The notes under the pieces: generated by a model
What the model was told of the DNA's origin: nothing
The model's input: only the letters and a program-made list of their open reading frames with translations
The model's database searches: none
Program-made: the position numbers and the translations under genes
Source of the DNA: Dermatemys mawii
Taxonomy: Eukaryota; Chordata; Testudines; Dermatemydidae
Length of the DNA: 64,000 nucleotides
Assembly: GCA_007922305.1 (NCBI GenBank)
Contig: ML677374.1
Location: 13,697,511 to 13,761,510, forward strand
Reading direction: 5' to 3'
Shown: in pieces, positions 24,021 through 35,867 of the stretch
Position numbering within the stretch: the stretch's first letter is position 1
How the letters are laid out: each line of letters starts with the position of its first letter

Positions 24021-27000
24021 TGGTATTTTTGCTGTAAAATTCACGTGCTTCAAGCTCTGTGTTTTAACTGCAAGTTTAGTGCCGCCATGGCCAAGATGGA
24101 GTCTGCTCCGCAGGCAGGTCTGGCCAAGAGAAGTCATGCACAGGAATGCAGCAGTGAAAGTCCCTTCCACCCCAGGGGCACCTGTTCCAGACCCCTCAGG
24201 ATGGGAACACGAGCACACACACATGAACACACACCCCCCTTTATTCACAGCAGAATGAGAGGGGAAAAACGCCAGTGAACTTTCCCCTGCAAACCCCTCC
24301 GGTGCCCTCTTCTGCCGCTCTCCGCAAAGCCGACAACTTCGCTCCTTATCCCCAGTGCAAGGTCACCAGTGCCAGTACTCCCAGCCCCAAGCAGCTCTGG
24401 GCAGTGATAGTGGGTTCAGCTCTGGTTTGTCCATCTTAGGGATTCCTCTGGGGCTGCTCTGCCCCTCCCAGGTTGGGCAGGTTCTCGCTGCTTCAACTCT
24501 GGGAGGGCCTGCCACACACCCTGTCGTTCCCCTCTCCCCACCCCACTCCTGCCAGCACTTCCCCATTCTGGAACAATCAGCACCCCTCCCCGCCCCCCGG
24601 GGTCAGGGAAAAGATTTAAAGGAGCCACGCTCTCTAAACCCCAAAGGGGTCGCATAAAAAGCCCATGGACTCCAGCGGCTCTCTGGTCTGATGCTCCTTA
24701 TTTAATGTAACGCTAGTTCAGCACTTACCTGCACTCTCCTGTCCAACCCCTTGGGCCGAAAAGCGTCTCAATACAGCAGTCAGTCTGGGGTGGTTTGGTC
24801 CTGGTGGATGGCCGCTGAGCCGGGCCTCTGCCATCTCACCCTACCATGGCAACAACGGGAATCCACAGGCTTGCGAAGCCCAGAGCCGGCCTCTGTAGGG
24901 AGCTGGCAACCCAGGGGGACTCCTAAAGAGGGCTGTGGCAGATCAGACTTCTTGTTCTCCTCCAACAGTCAGCAAGAGGCTCTCTGTGTTCATGGGATCA
25001 TGCAGAGGAGTGTTGGGAAAGCCCTAGTGGCTTAGGGAGTCTGCCCCTTCCCTATCCCCATAGCAGCCTTATCTGCTATTCAGCAACAAACTGGTCGCCT
25101 GATCCCGACGCTTTACAGCCCGATCCGAGCAGGGTGTTGAACTCATTCCCAAGCGGGTCTGAGGGCCCACTGACCTTCCCCAGCAGGTTTGCTCAGGGAC
25201 ATAATCATGACCAGTGGGATTGATCTAAGGGGCAGGGCAACAGAGGGGCCCAAGCCTGCAAAGGCGCACGTAGAAGGCTGCGAAACCAGGGGCAGGAACG
25301 TACCTTTGGGCTGGGACAATTTAAAAAGGAGCCCTGATGATGTGCAGATTATGAAATGCTCTCTGTTCGTGGCCTGCCCTGCACCCTAGCCCTTGCGCAC
25401 CGCCTCGTTCCCACGCAGAGGGGGTTTGGGAACATTTACAGGCACTGCAGCAGGATGGTTCTCTAGCAAAGAGCCGCCCCATGTACTCCTTCCCACCCCA
25501 TCCTCTGCCTTAGAGTTTTGTATTGCTGCCCATCACCCCAGCAGTTGATTCTGCAGCCTATTAGCCACTGGAATGCACCATTGTTTATGTGCACTTGGTC
25601 CCTGCATCATTAAACTGGGCATCCCTAATGCCCTACTCATCCTGCCAGGCAGACGGCTGGAGCTTCTTGGCTTGATGCTATGATGGAAAGAAAATGAAAT
25701 TTTTCTGAAGAGCTTTTATCAACTCCCGCCCTGTGATTCAGGCATCTTGAAACCTCATGTTTTAATAATTCGATTAACAACCCTGAAATGCATGTCTGCA
25801 AACAACGGCTTGTGCTTTGTGCTCCAGTCTTATCCGTAAGGACAGCCGAGTGCACGAGCCCTGGATGGTAAATATGTGCTTGATGAATTGCAAAGTGGAG
25901 TTAAATAGAGGATGAGATTTGAAGTCATCTTCCCCTGAGCAGGGAGTTAGTGATTCTTGTTCTTTGCTGGTCTTCCCTCATTTCCCCTGAAGTCGGGCCG
26001 TAGGTTTGCCAAACCTGTTCACACCTACCTATTCCGAGATGCTGGGGAGGTTACATAATGGCCCTACCCTGCTCTGGGGAGCACTGATGGCTGTTTGATG
26101 GGGGAAGTCTATCTAGTGGACAGCTGTTCACCGATGGAGAACCTCCATCAGTATTCTCCAGTGAGCCCTACCCCACCATGTCAGCAGTCCCAGCAGAGAA
26201 GCCATGAGCTGAATGGGGCAGGGAGGGCGAGCACCCATGGTACGCCCAGCCGTCGTTACAACGCAGGCCTGACGCAGAGAGACAGGGTAATGGGGTGGCA
26301 GTGACCCCTGTTCTGCTCACGCCGTAACTGTTTTACAAAGAGTCGTTTCCATGCTCCAGGGTTCACGCTCCAGGAGACCAAGTCTTTTCAAACTGAAGAA
26401 CTGTACGGCCAGGTTCTGCTAGTAACCACAATCAGCTTCCTTCTAAGGATACAGCGGCATGTAGCAGCACCTTGGGCTGGGATTTTACTCTCTGAAAGAC
26501 ACAGATGGGGTTGCCCTGTTATCCCTTAGCAAACAAGGGCTCTATTGTATCAAGGGCCACAGCGCCCCGCAGCGGCTATTCAGAGCATTGGCAAGGCCAA
26601 GTTTCTAAATAGCGCATTAGGCTGCACAGAGGAGGTTCAGTCACAACTGGATGCCGGGCTCTCTGAGGAGCCTTTGGTTAGATGGGGAGAGGGCGGCCGA
26701 TGTGTGAACACAACAGATTTTCTCCTGGGCGTCCTTTGCTGACGACTTGTTCTTCACAGTAAGCGGAAGAGCCTGTCACAGCCCACGGGTGTTTCCCCTC
26801 CCTTGGCATTCCCGCGGGCGCCGTCGTGACCAGGGCAGTGCCCATGGGGATCATGGCAGAGGGGTTCAGCCCATTATTAGAATGGGGCAGGGATTGTCAC
26901 TCTCTTGGCCCCACAGGGGGACGCTGCCCGGCAGCACCTAGATGCAGTTTGAGGGAGGAAGGCTGGACCAGTGCTCAGGGCTCGGGCCTCAGACTGGGAA

Positions 27001-27284
27001 AGCCTGGGCGCAGTTCTCTGCTCCCTCCTTCCACTTATGCCTCAGTTTCCCAGCTGGACAGGATTCCTCGCCATGGCGGGGCTCCGGAGGTGCTCACTTG
27101 CTCTGGGAATGTGGGGGCTGGACATGTCGTCACGCGAGAGAGCTGGGTTTGAAATCCCCCACTGTCAGGTTTACTTCGGCCCTGGCAGCAACAGACTCTT
27201 GAAGGCAGAGCTCAGTCTGCCCCACCCTCCGCCGCAGCTGATCCTTTGTTCCTGCTGTGGGTGGCAGGGGAGGCCCAGCTGACT
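24021..27284. other. Intergenic, GC-rich, no gene seen
   Basis: Open frames are plentiful because stop codons are rare in GC-rich DNA; none shows a domain or splice structure. A MIR-like phrase lies near 27030-27060. Confidence 0.5.
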
Positions 27285-27560
27285 TCGCTCAGTGCCGTTG
27301 TGGGTGAGCGTCCCACAGCAACCGGGCACGTGCTGAACCTGTTCTCCAACGCACGCTGCACCCTGGCCACTGGTCTCTAATCTCCATTTCCCTGACCCGC
27401 TCCGGGACATCGCCAGAGCCAGGGCCGCGCTGGGGCCAGTGGGAGAGCCTTCACTCGGGCCTGGAGACGAGATCCACTGGACCCATCGCTGACACAACAC
27501 AGGCGGGAAAACCTTCCGCATTCCGGGCATCCCTGGGCCCGGGAGCAGCCCGTGACACTC
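27285..27560. other. Weak CpG-rich patch
   Basis: A hand count gives about 22 CpG in 27301-27660, around 60% GC, observed/expected roughly 0.65. This is clearly above the surrounding DNA. Long chance open frames overlap it. It may be a weak CpG island or simply GC-rich DNA; no exon is recognised. Confidence 0.4.
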
Positions 27561-27589
27561 AACACTCAGACACCCTACAGGTCGGTCCT

Positions 27590-27725
27590 CAGAACGGCCA
27601 GACTTGGTCACACCAATGGTCCATCCAGCCCAGGAGCCTGTCTCCCAGCAGCAGCCCATGCCAGATGCTTCGGGTGAATGAACAGAACTGGGTGATTTTG
27701 AGCGATCCCTCCCGGCAGGCAGTCC
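27590..27725 (-). mobile_element. LINE-like 3' fragment, minus strand
   Basis: GAACGGCCAGACTTGGTCAC, CCAATGGTCCATCCAGCCCA, GGAGCCTGTCTCCCAGCAGC and CCAGATGCTTCGGGTGAATG are a diverged copy of a repeat I remember as common in turtles. Its terminus lies at the left, so it is oriented on the minus strand. Confidence 0.6.
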
Positions 27726-28782
27726 AAGCAGCTCCACCCTGCTCAGCATCCTGAGCCCCTCTGCAAATGCTGGCCTGATCCTTTGGGACGTGTCCCAGCC
27801 CGGGCCGGGGCTCCATCGGGCTGGTTAATTGAAGCCGATGGGCTGGGGAAGTCCCACTGGTGCTCAGGTCTCTCAGCCCAATTATCTTTCCGAGGACACG
27901 CAAGAGAACTAGCTGGGGGGGTTTTGCACTAAGATGCCTGCCTAGTGAGCAGCACTGCACTGCCGAGCCGACGCACGCACCTGAGAAGCTGGCAGCAATC
28001 TCACCAAGCCACCAGCTGTGCAAGCCCCTCTTCCTTCCCCTTCCGGCCAAATCCTGGGAGCATTAGCTGTGGGCTTTGGCCCCACTGACCACAATGGGGA
28101 GATGGGCAGCGGTGCTGCAACACTGCGGCTGGGCGACCAGTTGTAGAGGCTCGGGAAGGCTGTTTGCAAAAATCCCATTAGCACCAAACCCCTCAGGGTG
28201 AGTCCTGGCTTTACATCGCTGCCCGTGCCGAGGACAGCGCCCTCACGTATTGCGCCAAAGCCCGGATGATTTTGCCTTTTACAAAGACGCAGCGTGCCCT
28301 CCCAGCCCTGCCCCTGGGGAGATGGCTCCTGGGCTCTCCGGGGAGTCTGTTGCTGTGGGTGATGTCTGGAGTTCAGAAGTGCGGACCCAGGGGAGAAATG
28401 CAGCTAAGGCACCTCCCCCTGTTCTGTAGCCCCCTTTCACAGCTGCCCACGTGAACTGGGCTTGTGGCCCAGTGGGCAGGACGTTAGATGGGAACTCAGC
28501 GTACCAGGTCTATGCTCCCAGCTCTGCTGAGTCGCATCAGCTCTGGGTACCTGTTTCCTCTCTCACCTGTGTCAGCCTCATCTAGGTGTGCACGCAGATC
28601 CAAGCACAATGGGATCCCAGTCTTGCTTGCGGCCGCTAGGTGCTACAGGAAGATGAAGAAGAATTTCAGAGCTTCAGTGACCCAAAATAACAATCTTTGT
28701 AGCCTGTTAAACGGATTATTAAACTAGGACTTTACTCCCTACACCTCAGCAAAGTCACTCTGGCTCAGATCCTTAAAGGTAT
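27726..28782. other. Intergenic, no gene seen
   Basis: GC-rich, with a MIR-like phrase near 28460-28560. No coding evidence. Confidence 0.5.
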
Positions 28783-29270
28783 TGTGACGGAGTCAGACCA
28801 GAAGGATATAGGAGAGTGCTGGAAGGCAGGTATATTAGTCTCAGGATGTGCAGGTCCTTGTTCCCTGGATAGCCAAACAAAGGCTACTCCAGGCCAATCA
28901 AGACACCTGGGGCCAATTAAGAACCTTCTAGAAAGGAGTAGAAACAGCTAGCCTAATTGGGACACCTGAAGCCAATCAGGGACTGGCTGAAACCAGATAA
29001 AAACCTCCCAGTTAGTCAGGTGGGTGTGGGTGTCAGGAGCTGTGGAAGGAAGTTATGCTGTTGGTGAGACTGAGTGGTGGACAACATATCACCCAGAAGG
29101 AAGGAGGCCCTGAGGTAAGGGTGAAGTGGAGTTTGAAGAAGCGGGGACTGCTGTGGGGAAGTAGCCCAGGGAATTGTATTGTGTTTTGTGGCTAAAAGGT
29201 CAGCCATCTTAGCTGATACTATTAGGGTCCCTGGGCTGGAGTCCGGAGTAGAGGGCGGGCCCGGGCTCCC
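28783..29270 (+). mobile_element. LTR-like repeat fragment
   Basis: Starts TGTGACGGAGTCAGACCAG, has repeated CCAATCA/CCAATTAAG phrases and a GATAAAAACC box, and ends with GTAGCCCAGGG ... GGAGTAGAGGGCGGGCCCGG. I recall this arrangement from an abundant turtle retroelement. No internal genes and no second LTR are seen, and the class is uncertain. Confidence 0.5.
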
Positions 29271-30152
29271 CCCTTTTTCCATCTTCCATACTGGCCTATG
29301 ACGAAGGCAACTCACTAGGTGGTGACTCTTGCCAATTATACTGAGAAAGGGAGGTCACTCTGGGGCCTAGATGAGTTTCTGAGGCCCCTAAATCTGCCAG
29401 GAAGCGCAGGACCCACAAGTACAGACTTGGAGCTTTGTCACCTAATCCCCTTGGAAGAGCTGGGCTAAGCACAGAGGTAAAGTGAGCAAATCGGGTACCT
29501 GGAAAACGGCAACGATAAGATCTGAACATCAGCTCGCTCTCTGCTCCTCCAAATCCACCCAGTCTGTTCTGGCATTTCCAACGAAGAGCCAAGCATTTTC
29601 ATCCCAGTTTCTCCATCAAAGGTGCCTTCCCGTGTTCCTTTTGATGTAACTTTACATTGGCATCCCCGACCGCATTACAGCTCCTGCTCCGCCACAGTGG
29701 CAAGGCATTTATGCCTGCACATAGCTCCCACATAGGCATTTGATTAAACATATATTAATATGAACATTAGCATCCATAAAGAACGGCTGGAAATCGGCTC
29801 CATGACACCCATTAAGGCTGATTTTCAGAAGAGGTGATGCCAGATTGCTGACAGGTGGCGGTTGCAATTCATTCCCCGTCCTCCTCATGCCTATTTTAAG
29901 ACCCCTGGAGAATTGCCGAGGGCTTGGGCAAGGCGCTGAATTGACAGCTCTGGGAACCCAAGGCCTCTGTGCCCAGAGCAGGACAGCAGCTGCACAAGTA
30001 TCCCCCGCACCCCGCTGTGTTCAAACCCCAACCTCCAAGGGGCAGAGGAGAGTTCGGCCTTCAGCTTCTCGGCTGAGACTGCCCAAAATTGGGGATCTAC
30101 AACACCAGACACTGCACTGAGATCACCAGTCATGTCTCCTCTTGACTGCATG
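29271..30152. other. Intergenic, possible conserved non-coding DNA
   Basis: No gene. The stretch 29690-29890 is non-repetitive, with TTTGATTAAACATATATTAA- and TAATATGAACATTAGC-type AT motifs between GC-rich flanks. That look is typical of a conserved non-coding element, but conservation cannot be tested here. Confidence 0.35.
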
Positions 30153-30160
30153 TGCCAGGG

Positions 30161-30866
30161 CAGCGGTCTGGGAACACCTGGGGGTTCATGAAATGTTACA
30201 GTGGGTTCTCGGGAAAAAATTCCTTAATGGTGGACAGAGCTGTCCCTAGGGACCCCACGCAGCACGGGGCCAGCAGCCCAGAGCCCCTGGACCTCTGAGA
30301 GCTAAGCAGACCAAAACAAGCATCTTTATCACACTGAGAAGATTTCAACTTCAAGACTCCTTATAAGAAATGGAAAGGGAGGTGGATATTTTTTGCTGTT
30401 TTTAAAAATAAATAGGCAGCTAGTATTGTTTGTAAAATGATTATGAAAAAGAAGTTTAAGCTTTGTTGTAACATGTGTTGTTTGCCTGGACTGCTCAAGA
30501 CCTGAATGCTTGTGTAGGAGGAACTCTTTGAGGTTGCCTCTTAAATACCTTCCTGCTGTTTCACATCTGACACTCCCTGATGAAACATAGGAGCCTCGTC
30601 TTAGAACAGGCTTATTCAAAGTGATACAAGCCTGGAAGAGTGTTGTAATTTCATAATGTAATAAAAATACTGTAATGATAAAAAAAATTATAAAGTGTAA
30701 TAAGCATGTCATGAAAACATTTTCTATATCCAAGATCACTGCTTTTACAATTTATACTCAAGTAAAGGAGAAAAGCCCTGGAAATATTCATTTTTAGGAG
30801 GGGGTTCACAAGACTTGACATTTTAGTGAAAAAGGTTCACAAGTTGTTAAAGTTTGGGAACCACTG
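30161..30866. mobile_element. Non-autonomous hAT-type element, 706 bp
   Basis: The termini CAGCGGTCTGGGAACACC and GTTTGGGAACCACTG are imperfect inverted repeats. The element is flanked by perfect 8-bp duplications TGCCAGGG at 30153-30160 and 30867-30874, the hAT hallmark. The inside is AT-rich, and a 136-codon minus-strand open frame shows no transposase motif that I recognise. It lies about 0.6 kb beyond the probable CLIP2 poly(A) site. Confidence 0.87.
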
Positions 30867-30933
30867 TGCCAGGGCAATCCAGCTCTGGCAATGCCCAAGA
30901 TGAAGTCTGGCCATCTTGCAGTATGTCTGATAG

Positions 30934-31176
30934 CCCTGGTCTACACTATGGGGGGTGGGGGAGAATACCATAGCTGAAGTCGACCTATTTAGATCCACTT
31001 ACTGCAGTGTCTTCGTGGCGGTCAGTCCACTGCTGCCTCTCACGGCGGTGGAGTACAGGAGTCGATGGGGGGGAGCACTTGGGGATTGATTTATCATGTC
31101 TAGACTAGACACGATAAATCGACCCCCGATAGATCGATCGCTACCCGCTGATCCTACGGGTAGTGTAAACATACCC
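30934..31176. mobile_element. Palindromic MITE
   Basis: The ends CCCTGGTCTACACTA and TAGTGTAAACATACCC form imperfect inverted repeats. An almost perfect 33-nt palindrome lies inside (31088-31120, GATTTATC...GATAAATC). The sequence matches a family I remember as very common in turtle genomes. Superfamily not determined. Confidence 0.7.
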
Positions 31177-31494
31177 TTAGTCTCACACAGGACTCACTTC
31201 TGCTCCCTCTGAAGCCACTGAGATGTCAATGGGAGCAGAAGCAGGGGCACACAGCCCATCTGATAAAGTCAAGCAATATCCAGCCCCATAGAAAGATACA
31301 TCACTCACGCAGGGTCTGAATTCAGTGCGAGGTGCTCTGTGATCACAAAGCCCCCCATCCCCTGTGCGTGGTCTCTTCCCCGACGGGAAGGATCCTTTTA
31401 ACATTCCAACCACCAGTTCACCAGCAAGCGTGCACCATCGGACCTGCGCTCTCTCGGATGGAAGAGGCGGGTGTGCCTGACTTTAGCCACAAGT

Positions 31495-31500
31495 TTTATT
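31495..31500 (-). promoter_or_regulatory. CLIP2: Candidate CLIP2 poly(A) signal
   Basis: AATAAA on the minus strand (TTTATT on plus). It is one of the two canonical hexamers I found downstream of the stop codon and lies at the edge of the repeat-poor block. Cleavage would fall near 31475-31485. Confidence 0.45.
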
Positions 31501-31786
31501 GTTTTAGTATGAGCTCATCACATTTTAGCAAGCCACTCTTGGGGTCTGTGGTACATTAATACACATTTGTTGTAGTTACACTCAGTGGACTCAGATTTGT
31601 ACAGCGTTTGTACATAGGAAGGGGAAGGAAAGGAATCCAATAACAAAATAAACATTAGCAGTCAACCCATTTTTTTTTTTTATCTTACTCACAAAATTCG
31701 ATAGCCAAAAAATGACTAAGCTACAAAATTGTAATATACACTGTATGGGTAAAATGTTATCATCCATTTATACATCTACTATCGCC

Positions 31787-31792
31787 TTTATT
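31787..31792 (-). promoter_or_regulatory. CLIP2: Alternative CLIP2 poly(A) signal
   Basis: AATAAA on the minus strand within an AT-rich stretch, about 290 nt before the distal signal in transcript direction. It could give a slightly shorter 3' UTR. Confidence 0.35.
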
Positions 31793-34700
31793 CTGGAAAC
31801 TTAGATGGAGGCCTACAGATTTTAGTGGATTAATAATTCCCTACAAGATAGTGGTGAACTGCTAAAAGCTGTTGTAACAATGGGGTATTGGAATCTTGTT
31901 AAGGTTTCATTTGCATTTTTTTGTTTGTTTTCATGAAACCATCATGCATATCCACTGAAAGTCAAAGGAACTGATCAGAGGAGGGGATGGGGCAGTAGCT
32001 GGTATGTCTTGGCTATAAATTTCGGACCCATGACTGGGTTAGGGTGTTAGCATGGGAGCTTCACTTTTCTGAACTCTGAAAAGGAGAAAGTCAGTACTGA
32101 CATCCAAATGATTTCTCTTTAGCTGGGATGAGGGGAAAAGGTTGTTAATCTGGATCTTCAAGAGCCTCCCCAGCTGGCATGGAAACTTGATTCTTCAGAT
32201 GATCTCTCAGCCTTTAGTAGGAAAACAAAACCAAAAACTCTTCCAGCCATTGAACTAATACAATGGATTGAAAGTCCCAATTTCAACAGCGTGGACTCCT
32301 AAGTCCTACAGATTCAACCACTGGGCAGGCCCTTAATTGCTCTTTGAATGGAAAGGCGTCTGGGTGGACCTAACAGCTCAGCACTGGCTTTTCCATGTAA
32401 CTAGTTCTCCCGTAAGACCCCTTGACCGTAGAGGAAAAATTCTCCCCTCTCACCCACACTGCAGTTGTTCATCACAAAAGCCTATTCTGCACAGAGCCCT
32501 GGAGGTGACACCAGCAGGGAACATGTAATGGAGACAACCATGGGGGTCACGGCGGAGAACGCAGCCCCCTATTTTACTTCAGATTCGAAGCTCTGAACAA
32601 GACACTAGGATTAATGCTGACGGGAGAGATTTTCAAATGGGAGCGAGGTGCCCAACTCCCACTGACTGCCAATGGGGAGTTGGCTGCAAAACTTCTCTTT
32701 GATGACCCTGCCCCCGACCCTGCAAATACTGATGATGCCAATTACACAGAATGTTGCAGAGAACTTTAGGTACCACTGTCTCTGGGCAAAAGCAGCGAGA
32801 ATCTTATAAATAAATGGGGTGGAAGGGGACCCACTGACTTGTCAATTTCGGGGTTTCTTTCTAATTTGGTCTCCTAAAATCTCCGGGTGCAGTGGCCCCT
32901 GAGCAGAGGGCCAGCCTGAGCTATGTGCACAAGGGAAATCCCACACCACCGTTTCCGGTGCCTGTTTCACTTCTGCAGGACTTCGCCAACACATGGGCCT
33001 GGTGCTGGCCCTCCCGCACAGAGACGAAAGGCATCCTGTGTGAGACATGCAGCTCCTGAGCGGGGGCATCTGTTTCTGTGGCAACTCTCCCGCCTGCAGG
33101 GTGAGCTGGAAATGGGGTGCTGATCCTATCTGGCTGGGTGCACAGGGGCACAGCCTGGGGGTGCCCTGGGGTGTCCCAGGAGAACAGGTTCACCCCACAC
33201 TGTTGCTCTCTATGCAGAGATCTCTTCCCAAACTCCGAGCCTGCAGGACAGTGTGGCCCATTGCTGTGGGAAGGCCATGCAGGCCTTGCCCTGGAAGGCT
33301 CCACTCCCCTTAAAGACTATGCCCTCTGTTATATCCTAAAGACCATTGAATCCAGAGAAGATAGTCAAAGCCAGCTTACAAAGCAGGCTCTCTTCTCCCC
33401 TGTACCTGGAATGGACTCAGGCACACTGGCCTGATAGGTCAAATTCTCTGCTGGTTTCACTCGCTTCAGACGAGAGCACACCTCCCAGCGGGCAGCTCCT
33501 GTCTGAGCCCAGGGAAGCAGGAGGGTTGCAAAGCCACACTGAAAGTTGCTACTTAATCCTCTTTAAATCAGGGGGCTCGTCACTTGCAAGCTAGGCAAAA
33601 AATACATACAGATTAATTACAAAAATCAACCCCCCACTCCCTTCCCATGTGGGAAGTCCCATGAACTCCCCTGCACTCCCATGGCTGCTGCCTTCCCTAA
33701 CCCTGGAAGGCATTTTCCAAAGCCTGTGGCATTGCCCTGACTGCTCCCATTGAATTCAGTGGGCGTTTGACCATTAATTCCACAGAAGCAGAGTCAGGCA
33801 GTCAATGCTGGGCGCTTTTCAAAATACCACCCGCAAATGATTTGATGGAGGCATTTCAGAGAGGCACAGAGAAGAGTCTGAGCTGTTCGCAACCTTACGT
33901 CGTTGGGCTGCGTTTCGGTAAATATGGTCAAAATGCTGCATTTCCAGAGAGATAGGAAACAATTTGATTGGTGTACCTCTGAAAAGGGACTTTGCAACTA
34001 ATTCCCTCAGAGGAGGGCGAAGGGAAGGACCAAACAAACAGCTATTTGTTTCCATGACGAGTCTCTTCTCCCCCAGAGCCAGGGGATTGCCCATTAACCA
34101 TTAGTCATTTCACAGGTGCTGCAGTATGTCAATCCAAGCCCTGCCCCACATTCCAGGGACTGATTTCCCTCTTGGGAAGCTGCCCCATCCCCTTCAGGGA
34201 GTTTGAAGGGAGCCTAAGAATCTGCTGCTGCTCCCTATGGTCCCAGGGTATGGAAAGGTGAATGCTCCTTTTCTGAGCGAGGGGTTTGTCTCAGTCACTG
34301 AGGACCATATTCCACCTACGTATCATCCCATTCAGACCAATGGGAGTTTAGTGCAAAGACTGAGGCTAGAAGACAGCCCTTGGAATAGGGACTGAGTCCA
34401 TGACAAACACACACAGGCAATGGGGTTCCTTCTCCGGCATGGACAGTTATTGCAGATGGAGACAGGTGCCCAACTGGCTCTCTGCACCCACAATGGCAAT
34501 GGGTTTCCGTGCAAATCTGGGTGCTCCGTTGTGCCTGGATTTCTGTGCACATGGCTTGGAGCGCCGGCTTTAAAAATGTGACCCTCAGTGTTGGTCTGGG
34601 GCCCAAACCTACACCCTGAATTCCCACGTACAGTATGTAGGGGGAGTCTGAGGTGCCCAGCAATCAGAGGAAAGAACAGAAATCTCCTCTGGTTACAGCT

Positions 34701-35855
34701 GGAGCCCTCCTGCTCTAGACTTTGTTCCAACTCTGCTCTTTGTTCCACCATCATCCTCAGTCCCTGGTATAAGGACTTCCTGCAAGAAAGCTCACAGCAA
34801 TGTTAGCCCCCTCCCTTCGGATATTGTACTGAAGAGCCAAAGACAACTGAGAATGGGAGGGGCAACCCCACAGCAGTCTAATGCTAGGCTAGCCCATCTC
34901 TTCCAGCTAGTGTTTACAATTCAGTGGAGAGGGAGTCAGAGCCTACAGGCGTCTGTCCTGTGAGTGTGTTTTCTACTCAGATCCTCACAAAGAGGCATAT
35001 GAGGGCTCTAGCCAGCTGCCTCCAAAGCTTTGCTGTGTACGTCCCTACAGAGTCACTGCATGCGCCCAAGCTCAGCCGGTTCTGCTAAGAGATCTCTTGC
35101 AGGAGAGAGGCTAAGGAGACTTGTTCTCACCGCCACCAGAGGCTCCCTCCCCTTCACCAACTCAGAGGAAACACGGACTCACAAACACCTGAAATCAGAT
35201 GAGGTACCCCCTGTGCTATCGTACATTACTAAGTGGAGTGTCCGTGGTCTACAGCTGAAAGGTCTTCTATGCAGAGAGGGGGAGGACTGTCCCAATGGCT
35301 CTTCTTCTCCAATCCACGCTTACTGCCTGGAGCACAGCCAGCCCAGCAGGTCTGACTCATTTCTGTAGTTCTTCTTACCGTGTGGGTGCGTGGGGGAGAG
35401 AGACAGGGATTACCTGGCAGGGGGAGTGCAGCCTTTGGGAGGACACTTTGGACTTTTCTAATACCCCAAGCAAACCCCTTTGCATTTCCTCTAGGGTTCT
35501 AGGAAACACTGATGAAGTTTCAGCCACCATCAGCTCTCAGCCAGACCATATTGTTCAGGTGGGATGAATAGAGATTGTCCACTTGGCCAATACAAATTCC
35601 ACTGTCAAAACCGATACGGATAAGATAGTAAAACAAAAGGATCTTTACACAAGTAGGTTGCCATACCACTCCTTCTGGAATGATGCTCATCTTGGAAAAT
35701 ATCAACCATCTATTTAGGTCAGTTAGTCCATTATAAACAGTCCTGTTTTCAAAGTGAAAATACTGTCGCTAGTCTTTAGGAGGTGCAGCTTTTTCCTGTT
35801 GGTGCGCAGAAGTAGATACTGGCATGAAATGGTCCTCTCCACCCTTTCTTCTCGA

Positions 35856-35867
35856 TCAGTGCTTCTC
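35856..35867 (-). CDS. CLIP2: CLIP2 terminal coding segment: three codons and stop
   Basis: Twelve coding bases, GAG AAG CAC TGA, follow a good acceptor (CTCATTTCTTCCAG). Joined to the previous exon, the C-terminus reads KQEEKH and stop, against KQEDKH in human CLIP2. The remainder of this exon is the 3' UTR. The match is short, but the splice site, phase and near-identical tail agree. Confidence 0.85.
   Translation of the reverse strand, partial: EKH

Larger units (their letters stand above)
31476..35855 (-). other. CLIP2: CLIP2 3' untranslated region (probable)
   Basis: About 4.4 kb from the stop codon to just past the AATAAA signal at 31495-31500. It has no open frame of note. Compared with both flanks it is poor in recognisable repeats: the hAT and MITE insertions begin only below 31180. 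One short repeat-like phrase lies near 32625-32700. The distal part (31500-31900) is AT-rich, as 3' UTR ends often are. An alternative signal lies at 31787-31792. The extent is inferred; there is no transcript evidence. Confidence 0.5.

Noticed and set aside
27171..27749. 192-codon minus-strand open frame
   Set aside because: GC-rich chance frame; its first part translates a LINE-like repeat fragment and no domain is visible.
30329..30739. 136-codon open frame inside the hAT-type element as a transposase
   Set aside because: The translation has no hAT dimerisation or catalytic signature and is built from AT-rich sequence.
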